Assembly: GCA_903881065.1 (NCBI GenBank)
Contig: CAIRRW010000362.1
Coordinates: 1 to 19,190, forward strand
Reading direction: 5' to 3'
DNA length: 19,190 nt
DNA from: an uncultured Bacteroidota bacterium
GTDB taxonomy: Bacteria; Bacteroidota; Bacteroidia; 2-12-FULL-35-15
The notes under the pieces are model-generated. The model saw only the letters and a program-made list of their open reading frames with translations. It was not told where the DNA came from and ran no database searches. Made by a program: the position numbers and the translations under genes. Within the stretch, counting starts at the first letter, position 1, and each line of letters starts with the position of its first letter. This document shows, piece after piece, positions 1 through 8,032 of this stretch.

Positions 1-2459
1 TGCATGATTTGATAAATACAATTATCATTGGATTTATTTTGGTAACGTTTATTCTGATGTTTTTTATGGGCGTTAATAATGCGCTGTTCGTTGCTGCATC
101 AGTTCCTCTATCAATGTTTCTTGCATTTCTCGTTTTCCCGGCATATGGTTTTTCATTAAATATGATTGTTCTTTTTGCGTTTTTACTTGCATTGGGTATT
201 GTGGTGGATGATGCAATTGTGGTGATTGAAAATACACATAGGCTCTTTGAAAATGGAAAAAGAGATATTAAAACAGCTGCAAAAATGGCTGCCGGAGAAG
301 TTTTCCTTCCTGTATTAAGCGGCACCCTTACAACTCTTGCTCCATTTATTCCTCTTGCTTTTTGGGGAGGTATCGTAGGAAAGTTCATGTTCTTTTTACC
401 AATAACATTAATAACAACGCTGCTTGCATCACTTGTTATTGCATATATCATCAATCCTGTATTTGCAGTTGACTTTATGAAAACGCATGATGAAGAGCGA
501 ATAAATTATGGAAGCCTGAACAGAAAAGGAATTATAAGAATAATATTGTATGCACTGGTAGCAGCTATTTGTCATGTAATGGGACATCCGGCATTTGGAA
601 ATTTATTATTGTTCTTAGCTTTGTTTTTACTTCTGCACAGACTTTGGTTGTATAGAGTAATTGAACATTTTCAAAATGTTACGTGGCCTAACTTTAAAGA
701 AAGATATGTACGGTTTTTACTTCGTTTCCTGAAACGACCTTGGCAAGCACTGTTCGCAACACTTGGACTTTTCGTTTTTGCGGTAATATTTTTTGCTATC
801 AGAAGTCCGAAGGTGGTTTTCTTCCCTCAAGGCGATCCTAACTTTGTTTATATATACGTGAAACTGCCTGTTGGTACTGATCCTGCGAAGACAAATGTAG
901 TAATGCAGATGGTGGAGAAAAAAGTAAATTCGGTATTGGGAGATTCGAACAAGCTAGTAAAATCAATAATTACTAACGTTACCAAACAAACTAATGACCC
1001 GCAAGATCAGGATCAGAACGATTATCCGAACAGAGGGAAGATTGCAATTTCGTTTGTTGACTTCTCTGAAAGAGAGGGGAAAAGCACAATGAATTATTTA
1101 ATTCAACTTCAGCATCTTCGTTGGAATATACCGGGAGCAGATATTATTGTGAGCCAGGAGCAGGCAGGGCCGCCGGTTTCGAAGCCTATTAATATTGAAA
1201 TAAGAGGAGATAAGTTTGATGACCTGGTGAATAATTCTATCAGATTAAAAAGATATTTGGATGAACAAAAGATTCCCGGAGTAGATAATTTGAAATCGGA
1301 TTTTGAAAGTAACAAACCCGAAATTGTTTTTAATATTGACAGAGAACGCGCCAACAGAGAAGGAATCTCTACTTATATAATTGCTGCAGAGATTAGAAAT
1401 GCTGTTTTCGGAATTGACAAGCCATCAAAATTCCGTGATGCAAATGACGAGTATCCTATTCAAATTCGTTACCAATATGATCAGAGAAATAATATTGAAG
1501 CACTTCGTAACTTAAAAATTTCGTTCAGAGATATGAATATGGGTGGGGTTTTGCGAAGCGTTCCGTTATCTGCTTTCTGCGATATTCAGTACAGCAATAC
1601 TTATGGAGGTATTAAGCGTAAGATGCAGAAACGTGTTATTTCATTATCATCAAATGCATCTGCCGGATTTAACGAAAACGAAGTTGCAGCAGCTGTTCAA
1701 AAGGCAATGGATGGTTATAAAAAACAAGGAAATGTTGAAATAGCAATGACCGGTTCGAAAGAAGAACAAGCGGAAACAGGCGCTTTTCTTGGCAGAGCGA
1801 TGTTGATTTCATTGGGATTAATTTTGTTGATTTTGGTTACGCAATTTAATTCAGTTGGTAAGCCTTTCATTATATTAAGCGAAATATTCTTCAGTGTTAT
1901 TGGAGTTTTAATAGGAACTGCATTGTTCAAAATGAATATGAGTATTGTAATGACAGGTATTGGAATTGTAGCGTTGGCAGGTATTGTGGTGCGTAATGGT
2001 ATATTGCTTATTGAGTTTGCAGAGCTATCCCGTTCGGAAGGAATGAACCTTTGGGATGCAACTATCGAAGCAGGACGTACACGTATAACGCCTGTAATAT
2101 TAACTGCGACAGCTGCCATACTTGGTTTAATTCCTCTTGCTGTAGGATTAAATATTGATTTCGAAACTTTGCTGACACACGGAAATCCACATATATATTT
2201 CGGCGGAGACAATGTTGTATTCTGGGGTCCATTATCATGGACAATGATTTTCGGATTGGCTTTCTCCACCTTCCTTACCTTATTATTAGTACCTGCAATG
2301 TATTTAATTGCCGAAAGATTAAAACGCAAATCTGTGGTTGTATTAAAACATTTCCATACACCACCATCATTAATGTATATTCCGTTTCTGGTTCTTATTT
2401 TAAGATTCATTCTTTATATAAGAGGAACTAAATTGGATTATGGTGATTTAGAAGCCTAA
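1..2459 (+). CDS. RND-family efflux transporter permease, 5'-truncated by window edge
   Basis: Inner-membrane pump subunit of the resistance-nodulation-division (AcrB/CusA-like) superfamily, which exports drugs, metals or other small molecules using the proton gradient together with a periplasmic adaptor and an outer-membrane channel. The frame is open to the left edge, so the TTG at 9 is an internal codon and the N-terminal part lies outside. Counting from that codon, the TM4-type motif GIVVDDAIVVIEN lies at about residues 63-75, with the paired Asp (67-68) of the proton relay. A second membrane bundle follows a periplasmic porter domain (about 270-590) and includes QFNSVGKPF and GIVVRNGILLIEF. 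The last ~40 residues form a further hydrophobic stretch and a polar tail. Adaptor and outer-membrane genes would be expected upstream, outside the window. Substrate cannot be told from this part. Confidence 0.93.
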   Translation, partial: HDLINTIIIGFILVTFILMFFMGVNNALFVAASVPLSMFLAFLVFPAYGFSLNMIVLFAFLLALGIVVDDAIVVIENTHRLFENGKRDIKTAAKMAAGEVFLPVLSGTLTTLAPFIPLAFWGGIVGKFMFFLPITLITTLLASLVIAYIINPVFAVDFMKTHDEERINYGSLNRKGIIRIILYALVAAICHVMGHPAFGNLLLFLALFLLLHRLWLYRVIEHFQNVTWPNFKERYVRFLLRFLKRPWQALFATLGLFVFAVIFFAIRSPKVVFFPQGDPNFVYIYVKLPVGTDPAKTNVVMQMVEKKVNSVLGDSNKLVKSIITNVTKQTNDPQDQDQNDYPNRGKIAISFVDFSEREGKSTMNYLIQLQHLRWNIPGADIIVSQEQAGPPVSKPINIEIRGDKFDDLVNNSIRLKRYLDEQKIPGVDNLKSDFESNKPEIVFNIDRERANREGISTYIIAAEIRNAVFGIDKPSKFRDANDEYPIQIRYQYDQRNNIEALRNLKISFRDMNMGGVLRSVPLSAFCDIQYSNTYGGIKRKMQKRVISLSSNASAGFNENEVAAAVQKAMDGYKKQGNVEIAMTGSKEEQAETGAFLGRAMLISLGLILLILVTQFNSVGKPFIILSEIFFSVIGVLIGTALFKMNMSIVMTGIGIVALAGIVVRNGILLIEFAELSRSEGMNLWDATIEAGRTRITPVILTATAAILGLIPLAVGLNIDFETLLTHGNPHIYFGGDNVVFWGPLSWTMIFGLAFSTFLTLLLVPAMYLIAERLKRKSVVVLKHFHTPPSLMYIPFLVLILRFILYIRGTKLDYGDLEA

Positions 2460-2462
2460 ACA

Positions 2463-2840
2463 ATGATGAAGTATTTACTTAAGTTGGAAGAAATAGCAAT
2501 GTTTTTGTGTGCCATCTTTTTATTCAATCAACTAAACTTTAGTTGGTGGTGGTTTCCGGCATTACTTTTTCTTCCCGACTTAAGCATGCTTGGACACCTT
2601 GTAAATACTACTGTTGGAGCGCAACTATATAATTTTGTGCATCACTAGGCTGTTGCTATTTTTATATATGCTATTGGAATATATTTAATGAATCTTGCGC
2701 TGCAACTCACCGGTATTAGAATATTTGCACATTCATCCATGGATAGAATTATGGGTTATGGATTAAAATATACTGATAGTTTCAACAATACACATCTTGG
2801 AATAATTGGCAAAACTCAGGATAAAGAGGCTTCCTATTAA
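2463..2840 (+). pseudogene. DUF4260-type small membrane protein gene split by an in-frame TAG
   Basis: Read through, this frame gives a 125-codon small integral membrane protein that I recognise as the DUF4260 family, of unknown function. The start KYLLKLEEIAMF, the SWWWFPALLFLPDLSMLG segment, and the late FAHSSMDRIMGYGLKYTDSF and THLGIIGK motifs are all present and collinear. Codon 62 (2646-2648) is TAG, directly after a His-His pair. The 63 following codons stay open to TAA at 2838-2840 and keep family-like sequence, so this is one substitution, not a frameshift. TAG also ends lepA and the DUF502 gene at natural positions, so it is a normal stop here. The gene starts 3 nt after the RND stop, probably in the same transcript. 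It could be a recent nonsense mutation, a sequencing error, or a truncated 61-residue product. Family recognition is from memory. Confidence 0.75.
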
Positions 2841-2896
2841 GAAATACCAAAATAATATAACTTCCCGTTTTTAAAATTAAGGTCTTCCTTTTCCGT

Positions 2897-2913
2897 TAAT
2901 TTTGTTAATTTCG
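2897..2913 (+). promoter_or_regulatory. Candidate lepA promoter -7 boxes
   Basis: Two overlapping matches to the Bacteroidota -7 element (TAnnTTTG) precede lepA: TAATTTTG at 2897-2904 and TAATTTCG at 2906-2913. Either would give a leader of roughly 20-40 nt. No TTG sits at the usual -33 distance, so the call is weak. Confidence 0.3.
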
Positions 2914-2939
2914 CATCCCTTTAAAGATAGACTAAAATA

Positions 2940-4730
2940 ATGGAGAACATCAGAAACTTTTGCATCATTGCGCATATTGACCATGGAAAGAGTACGCTTG
3001 CAGATCGACTTTTGGAGTATACCAATACGATTAGTAAACGCGAGATGCAGGCGCAGGTGCTTGATGATATGGACCTTGAGAAGGAACGTGGAATTACGAT
3101 TAAGAGTCATGCTATCCAAATGGACTACGAACTGGATGGTAAAAAATATGTTTTGAATTTGATTGATACTCCGGGACATGTTGATTTTTCATATGAAGTT
3201 TCCCGTTCTATTGCAGCCTGTGAAGGGGCTTTGCTTATTGTGGATGCTGCTCAGGGAATTCAGGCACAAACCATTTCGAACCTGTATCTGGCGCTGGGTA
3301 ATGATTTGGAGATTATTCCGATTTTGAATAAAATAGATTTACCAAGTGCTGAGCCGGAAGCAGTAAAGGATCAGATAGTGGAACTGTTAGGTTGTAAAAG
3401 AGAAGAGATACTTGCAGCTTCTGGGAAAACAGGAACGGGTGTGTACTATATTTTGGAGGCAATTGTGAAGAGGGTTCCTGCTCCGAAAGGCGACCCTAAA
3501 GCGCCTTTGCAGGCTTTGATTTTTGATTCGGTTTATAATTCATTCAGAGGCATTATTGCTTATTTTAAAATTTTGAACGGGACGATTAAGAAGGGTGATA
3601 AGGTGAAATTTGTGGCGACCGGCAAGGAATATAACGCTGATGAGATTGGGGTGTTGCGACTGAAACAGGAGCCGAGAACGGAGGTTAAGACGGGTGATGT
3701 AGGGTATATTATTTCTGGAATAAAGGATGCGAGAGAGGTAAAAGTTGGCGATACGATTACTAATGTGGCGAATCCTTGCGAGAGCGGTATTCAGGGTTTT
3801 GAGGATGTGAAACCGATGGTATTTGCAGGAATCTATCCAGTAGATACAGATGATTTTGAGGAGTTGAGATATTCGATGGAGAAGTTACAGTTGAATGATG
3901 CTTCACTGACTTGGGAGCCCGAATCGTCAGCTGCGCTTGGATTTGGATTTAGATGTGGATTTTTGGGGATGCTGCACATGGAAATTATTCAGGAGCGACT
4001 GGAACGGGAGTTTAATATGACTGTGATTACTACTGTTCCGAACGTTTCGTATCATGCATATGATACGAAAAATGAATTGCTGATTGTGAATAATCCTTCG
4101 GATTTGCCTGACCCAAGCAGACTTGACAGAGTGGAGGAACCTTATATTAAAGCTCAAGTGATAACGAAATCGGAGTTTGTGGGTAATATTATGAGTTTGT
4201 GTATCGGGAAACGAGGCATTATTACTAATCAGGTTTACCTTACTACAGACCGCGTAGAACTTATGTTTGATATGCCGCTTGGAGAAATTGTTTTTGACTT
4301 CTATGACCGGTTAAAGACTATTTCGAAAGGGTATGCTTCTTTTGATTATCAACCTCTTGATTACAGGGCGAGTTATCTAGTGAAGCTTGATATATTATTG
4401 AATGCTGAACCTGTGGACGCTTTATCATCGCTGATACATAGAGATAATGCTTATGAATTCGGGAAGAAGATGTGTGAGAAATTGAAAGAGCTTATTCCTC
4501 GTCAGCAGTTTGAAATACCAATTCAGGCTGCGATAGGAGCTAAAATAATAGCGCGTGAAACTATAAAGGCAATGCGAAAGGATGTTACTGCAAAATGTTA
4601 TGGCGGCGATATTTCGCGTAAGCGTAAATTACTGGAGAAACAAAAGGAAGGTAAGAAACGGATGCGTTCTGTTGGCAGTGTGGAGATTCCACAGTCGGCG
4701 TTTATGGCTGTGCTGAAACTGAATGATTAG
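2940..4730 (+). CDS. lepA: Elongation factor 4 (LepA), ribosome-associated GTPase
   Basis: Translational GTPase that binds the ribosome and affects elongation or 30S biogenesis. At 596 residues it is the normal family length and looks intact. The GTPase motifs are in order: P-loop AHIDHGKST (residues 11-19), switch region ERGITIK, DTPGHVDF (G3) and NKIDLP (G4). These are followed by EF-G-like domains and the LepA-specific C-terminal domain, with GGDISRKRKLLEKQKEGKKR close to the end. The ATG at 2940 gives the canonical start MENIRNFCIIAHIDHGKST. The stop is TAG at the expected family end. It lies 99 nt beyond the interrupted DUF4260 gene with its own candidate promoter, and a strong hairpin terminator follows it, so it is probably monocistronic. 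Confidence 0.98.
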   Translation: MENIRNFCIIAHIDHGKSTLADRLLEYTNTISKREMQAQVLDDMDLEKERGITIKSHAIQMDYELDGKKYVLNLIDTPGHVDFSYEVSRSIAACEGALLIVDAAQGIQAQTISNLYLALGNDLEIIPILNKIDLPSAEPEAVKDQIVELLGCKREEILAASGKTGTGVYYILEAIVKRVPAPKGDPKAPLQALIFDSVYNSFRGIIAYFKILNGTIKKGDKVKFVATGKEYNADEIGVLRLKQEPRTEVKTGDVGYIISGIKDAREVKVGDTITNVANPCESGIQGFEDVKPMVFAGIYPVDTDDFEELRYSMEKLQLNDASLTWEPESSAALGFGFRCGFLGMLHMEIIQERLEREFNMTVITTVPNVSYHAYDTKNELLIVNNPSDLPDPSRLDRVEEPYIKAQVITKSEFVGNIMSLCIGKRGIITNQVYLTTDRVELMFDMPLGEIVFDFYDRLKTISKGYASFDYQPLDYRASYLVKLDILLNAEPVDALSSLIHRDNAYEFGKKMCEKLKELIPRQQFEIPIQAAIGAKIIARETIKAMRKDVTAKCYGGDISRKRKLLEKQKEGKKRMRSVGSVEIPQSAFMAVLKLND

Positions 4731-4755
4731 GAATTACGAATTTAAACGAATTACG

Positions 4756-4790
4756 AATCCCGAAGGTTACACTTTCGGGATTTTTTGTTT
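4756..4790 (+). terminator. Intrinsic terminator downstream of lepA
   Basis: Positions 4756-4766 (AATCCCGAAGG) pair with 4772-4782 (CTTTCGGGATT) with one G-T wobble and a 5-nt loop. A run of T begins in the stem and continues to 4786. It starts 26 nt after the lepA stop. Confidence 0.85.
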
Positions 4791-4824
4791 TAGGAACTTT
4801 GATACAGGGAGTAAATTTCAAGTT

Positions 4825-4971
4825 TAAAAAGAAAGTTTCCAACTTTCTCCGATGTGTTTCTGGGTATCTCCGATAAGTTTCTGGGTATCTATGATAAGTT
4901 TCCAACTATATCCGATGTGTTTCTGAGTATCTCTGATAAATTTCTAGGTATGTCTGATAAAATACCGATTT
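4825..4971. repeat. Tandem array of 21-bp units with 63-bp higher-order period
   Basis: Seven degenerate 21-bp units start at 4825, 4846, 4867, 4888, 4909, 4930 and 4951. The shared core is CGATAAGTTTCTGGGTA with variants such as CGATGTG and TTTCCAACT. Units 0 and 3 (TTTCCAACT), 1 and 4 (GATGTGTTTCTG), and 2 and 5 (GATAANTTTCT) match each other best, so the array is about two copies of a 63-bp block. Aligning 4834-4896 with 4897-4959 leaves about 8 differences. It lies between the lepA terminator and the sigma-factor gene. No protein-coding role is apparent; an open minus-strand frame here runs on through the terminator into lepA. Confidence 0.85.
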
Positions 4972-5080
4972 ATTTGACTGATAAGAGGAGTAAGATAACT
5001 ATCCCTCATTTAATCTGCTAAACAAAACCACCTAAACCTCTTTACAAAAAATGTAATTAATTTTTTATTTAAATTCTCTG

Positions 5081-5088
5081 TAACTTTA
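5081..5088 (+). promoter_or_regulatory. Weak candidate -7 box upstream of the ECF sigma gene
   Basis: TAACTTTA resembles the Bacteroidota TAnnTTTG element but lacks the final G, and no TTG is found at a suitable distance. It would give a leader of about 45 nt. If the sigma factor drives its own transcription, the true promoter need not match the housekeeping consensus. Confidence 0.2.
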
Positions 5089-5136
5089 CCCTATCCATAT
5101 TCGTCCAAGTAATAAGAATCGCGAAAAAATGATAGA

Positions 5137-5622
5137 ATGACGGTAGAAGAATTCAACAAAACAGTTGATTTATATGCTGATAATCTTTATCGGTTTATCC
5201 TTAAGAATATTAAGGATGAAGATAGAGCACGCGATATTGTTCAGGATACGTACGAGAAACTTTGGATGAAAGTGTCGGAAGTGGAAAGTACAAATGCAAA
5301 GTCGTACATGTTTACTACAGGGTATAGAACGATGCTTGACCTTATAAGAAGGGAGAAAAAGCAGGGTGATATGAGTGAGGTTAAAATGAGCAGCCTTGGC
5401 CATAGCAGACAATACAGCGATTTGAAGGAAGTGCTGAATGAAGGATTAAACAAGTTGCCGGAAATACAACGCACTGTGATTTTACTTAGAGATTATGAAG
5501 GATATAATTACTCTGAAATAGGTGAAATTGCCGGTTTGACCGAATCGCAGGTGAAGGTATATATTTTCAGAGCAAGAGGTTTTTTGAAGGAATATATCGG
5601 GAAGATGGAGAACGTGATTTAA
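5137..5622 (+). CDS. ECF-type RNA polymerase sigma factor (sigma-70 family)
   Basis: A 161-residue two-domain sigma factor that directs RNA polymerase to a specific regulon. Region 2 spans about residues 8-75 and contains the core-binding helix DIVQDTYEKLWMKV (33-46). Region 4 spans about 101-153, with LPEIQRTVILLRDYEGYNYSEI followed by the helix-turn-helix GLTESQVKVYIFRAR. The linker is short and there is no region 1 or 3, as in extracytoplasmic-function sigma factors. The ATG at 5137 begins directly with region-2 sequence. The next gene starts 5 nt after the stop and encodes a single-pass membrane protein, the usual arrangement for a sigma factor and its anti-sigma regulator. The signal sensed and the regulon are unknown. 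Confidence 0.93.
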   Translation: MTVEEFNKTVDLYADNLYRFILKNIKDEDRARDIVQDTYEKLWMKVSEVESTNAKSYMFTTGYRTMLDLIRREKKQGDMSEVKMSSLGHSRQYSDLKEVLNEGLNKLPEIQRTVILLRDYEGYNYSEIGEIAGLTESQVKVYIFRARGFLKEYIGKMENVI

Positions 5623-5627
5623 TAAAA

Positions 5628-6944
5628 ATGAAGATTAATAAAAACAATTACGAAGCTTATTTCCTTGATTATCATGAAGGAAATTTATCCCCTGAAGATG
5701 TGACGGAATTGTTATTGTTTGCGGAGCTGCATCCTGAATTAAAAGAAGAATTGGAAGGGTTTGAGAACTTCACCATTGAAGATTATTCGTCAATTACTTT
5801 TGAAAATAAATCATCCTTAAAAAAAGAAATTACGGATGAAAACAGAGAAGAGTATTTTATTAAAACGGTTGAAAATAATTTAAATACAACAGAAAAGAAC
5901 TTATTAGATAATTATCTAAAACAACATCCCCAGTTTTTAGTTGATTATAATTTGTTTCAAAAAACTAGAGTGGTAGCAGATACTACTATTGTTTTTGAAA
6001 AGAAAGATATAATTAAAAAAGACCTCACCCCTTCCTTTTCCAAAGGAAATGGAAATGCTGGTGAGGCACTAATTTCATTGATGGAAGGATTATTATCAGA
6101 GGACGAATCTACTTTGTTAAATGAAAAAATAATTGCTGATAAAGGGTTGAAGAATGAGTTTGCTTTGTATAAAGAAACAAAGTTAACGGCTGACGCTTCA
6201 ATAGTTTTTGAAAACAAGAATGCTTTAAAACGAAAAGAAAGAAAAGTAATTCCATTGTTCTATTACATAGCAACTGCTGCTGCTGTGTTGTTATTGGTTG
6301 GCTTATATTTCTTAAATAACAATAATAATGGACAACAATTTGCATTGAAGAAAACAAATGTGAATACTAATCAGGTTGCAAATAATACGGGTGTGAAGAT
6401 GATTGATAAAACAAATACTAAAGAATCAAACACTGTAACTCCTCCTAAAACTAATACTCCAAGAGTACCGAACAAACAATTGGCAAGAATTAATAAAGTG
6501 AATAAAGAAAACCTATTGCCTGTTTCTCCCAATAATAATTCGCCGGTAATAATTAATAATCAGGAATCAAATACCGAGAACAAAGAGTTGATTGCTGAGA
6601 ATAAAGAACCGGAAAATAAGAAGGAAGAACCTGTTGCAGAGAATAAAGAATCAACAGCCAAGAACCCTGAACCGACAACTAATAAGGAGGAATATCTGAC
6701 GTTAAAAGAAATGGCCGTCGCAAAAATAAAAGAGACTACGATGGATAAAAAATTTCTTGATGAAGAAAAAAAAGCTGGCCGGTTAAAAAGATTTAGCGGC
6801 TGGGATTTAGCGAAAGTTGCTGCTAAAGGCATCAATACACTTACCGGCAGTAATGTGAAAGTGGAGCCGAAATATAACGAGAACGGTGATGTGGAAGCAT
6901 ATGCTCTTGCGGCAGGCAGCTTCGCAATTTCAAGAGGAAGATAA
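5628..6944 (+). CDS. Putative anti-sigma factor: single-pass membrane protein with three tandem cytoplasmic modules
   Basis: A 438-residue protein of Bacteroidota type encoded 5 nt after the ECF sigma gene. That position suggests it holds the sigma factor inactive at the membrane (inference). The first 206 residues contain three copies of a ~60-residue module (about 7-67, 74-132, 145-203). Each module has a pattern like EGxLSxxE...LL...HPxLKxE and ends in a variant of SIVFENKxxLKKE. One membrane helix follows (about 208-229). Beyond it lies an Asn/Lys/Glu-rich low-complexity periplasmic stalk with repeated AENKE motifs, then a conserved-looking C-terminus (GWDLAKVAAKGINTLTG and a final SFAISRGR). 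There are no cysteines, so it is not a zinc-type (ZAS) anti-sigma factor. The linker between modules 2 and 3 is longer than the first and is encoded by a DNA palindrome (6023-6066). Function is inferred from position only. Confidence 0.8.
   Translation: MKINKNNYEAYFLDYHEGNLSPEDVTELLLFAELHPELKEELEGFENFTIEDYSSITFENKSSLKKEITDENREEYFIKTVENNLNTTEKNLLDNYLKQHPQFLVDYNLFQKTRVVADTTIVFEKKDIIKKDLTPSFSKGNGNAGEALISLMEGLLSEDESTLLNEKIIADKGLKNEFALYKETKLTADASIVFENKNALKRKERKVIPLFYYIATAAAVLLLVGLYFLNNNNNGQQFALKKTNVNTNQVANNTGVKMIDKTNTKESNTVTPPKTNTPRVPNKQLARINKVNKENLLPVSPNNNSPVIINNQESNTENKELIAENKEPENKKEEPVAENKESTAKNPEPTTNKEEYLTLKEMAVAKIKETTMDKKFLDEEKKAGRLKRFSGWDLAKVAAKGINTLTGSNVKVEPKYNENGDVEAYALAAGSFAISRGR
6023..6066. 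repeat. Palindromic element inside the anti-sigma candidate gene
   Basis: The outer arms CCTCACC (6023-6029) and GGTGAGG (6060-6066) are perfectly complementary. An inner stem TTCC-T-TTTCC / GGAAA-T-GGAA closes on an AAA loop at 6042-6044. Translated, it gives LTPSFSKGNGNAGE, in the linker between protein modules 2 and 3. Its layout resembles short palindromic repeats found in many Bacteroidota intergenic regions (family resemblance recalled, not searched). Here it sits in frame without breaking the gene. Confidence 0.65.
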
Positions 6945-6981
6945 TTAAAAATTTTTTAGAGGGGAGCCGTAACCTTCTTCC

Positions 6982-8004
6982 TTATGCCCATACTTTTGTT
7001 CCCTCTGTACAGTTTTTACATATATCAATCTCTGCTCTTGATCGAAGTACCGAAGCTCTGAAATTATTATATTCTTTTGAAGACCACAACTCTCTAAACG
7101 ACATCTTCTTCAAATCGCCAAGTTGATGTTTCGCATCTTTATCAAAACAGCAAGGCACAACCAATCCGTCCCATGTGATAACTGTGGAGTGCCATAACCG
7201 CCAGCAATGATTCAACATTTCATTCTTTATTGAATATGTTCCATCTTCGCTTTTTTGATACCGCGCATACTTTGCAATTGATGGAATTAATGCATTTCCA
7301 TTCACGTAATCATACATTTGAGCTGTTTTATATCGCACCTCATCAACTCCCAGTTTCCTTGCCAATGCTTCCACATCCTTTATCTGATGCTCATTCGGCT
7401 TCACAACCAAAAACTGAAATATTACATGCGGTGTAATCGATTTCAATTCCTTTTTCCATTTTACAACATTCTCTGTTCCTTCAATCACCTTCTTCAAGTC
7501 GCCTCCTATTCGATATTGCTGATAAGTTTCCTGTGTTGTTCCATCAATGGAGATAATCAACCTATCCAAGCCACTTTCCACTGTTTTCCGTGCATTGGTA
7601 TCATCCAAGTAATGTGCATTAGTTGATGTAGCAGTATAAATCCTTTTTGCAGAAGCATACTTTACCATCTCCAGAAACTTTGGATTCAAATAAGGTTCCC
7701 CTTGAAAATAAAAAATAAGATAGGAGATTTCTTTATACACCTCATCTATTGTCTTCCTGAAAAAATCATTTTGCAACATTCCTGTCGGGCGGGTAAACTC
7801 ACGGAGTCCACTCGGACATTCAGGACAACGAAGATTACATGATGTGGTAGGTTCAAAAGTTAGGCTTATTGGTATACCCCATTGAACTGACTTTTTACTC
7901 CACTTTGAAAAGTAAAAACTTGAAACCACTTTAACAGCATTCCATATTCTTCTAAACGAAAGTTTAGAAAAATAATTCAGTCCGTCTGTAATCCTTGAGT
8001 TCAA
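6982..8004 (-). CDS. Radical SAM protein with SPASM domain
   Basis: A 340-residue radical S-adenosylmethionine enzyme. The CxxxCxxC cluster-binding motif is C56-C60-C63 within EPTTSCNLRCPECPSG, followed by the GEP motif in FYFQGEPYLNPKF. A SPASM-type C-terminal domain contributes C267, C285-C286, C329 and C332, which would bind auxiliary iron-sulfur cluster(s). Such enzymes modify peptides, proteins or small molecules; the substrate is not indicated. No precursor peptide gene is visible nearby. The start is TTG at 8002-8004. The frame stays open upstream to a stop inside the 8033-8065 hairpin but has no ATG, and an internal ATG at codon 75 would lose the catalytic motif. The gene is convergent with the anti-sigma candidate (37-nt gap) and lies just past the terminator of the T9SS operon, with no clear promoter of its own. 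Confidence 0.9.
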   Translation of the reverse strand: MNSRITDGLNYFSKLSFRRIWNAVKVVSSFYFSKWSKKSVQWGIPISLTFEPTTSCNLRCPECPSGLREFTRPTGMLQNDFFRKTIDEVYKEISYLIFYFQGEPYLNPKFLEMVKYASAKRIYTATSTNAHYLDDTNARKTVESGLDRLIISIDGTTQETYQQYRIGGDLKKVIEGTENVVKWKKELKSITPHVIFQFLVVKPNEHQIKDVEALARKLGVDEVRYKTAQMYDYVNGNALIPSIAKYARYQKSEDGTYSIKNEMLNHCWRLWHSTVITWDGLVVPCCFDKDAKHQLGDLKKMSFRELWSSKEYNNFRASVLRSRAEIDICKNCTEGTKVWA

Positions 8005-8032
8005 TGTATTTCTTTTAATAAAATAAATAAAA

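Noticed and set aside
1715..2410. 231-codon minus-strand frame
   Set aside because: It lies entirely opposite the RND pump gene, whose protein motifs are clear.
2646..2648. TAG read as pyrrolysine or by a reassigned code
   Set aside because: TAG ends lepA and the DUF502 gene at their natural C-termini, and no pyl genes are visible.
4702..4905. Minus-strand frame with a repetitive YPETYRR-like peptide over the 21-bp array
   Set aside because: It runs through the lepA terminator and into the 3' end of lepA. The peptide repetition simply mirrors the DNA repeat, since 21 bp is 7 codons.
4825..4971. Replication-origin iterons
   Set aside because: No replication initiator gene, no DnaA-box cluster, and the setting is chromosomal housekeeping DNA.
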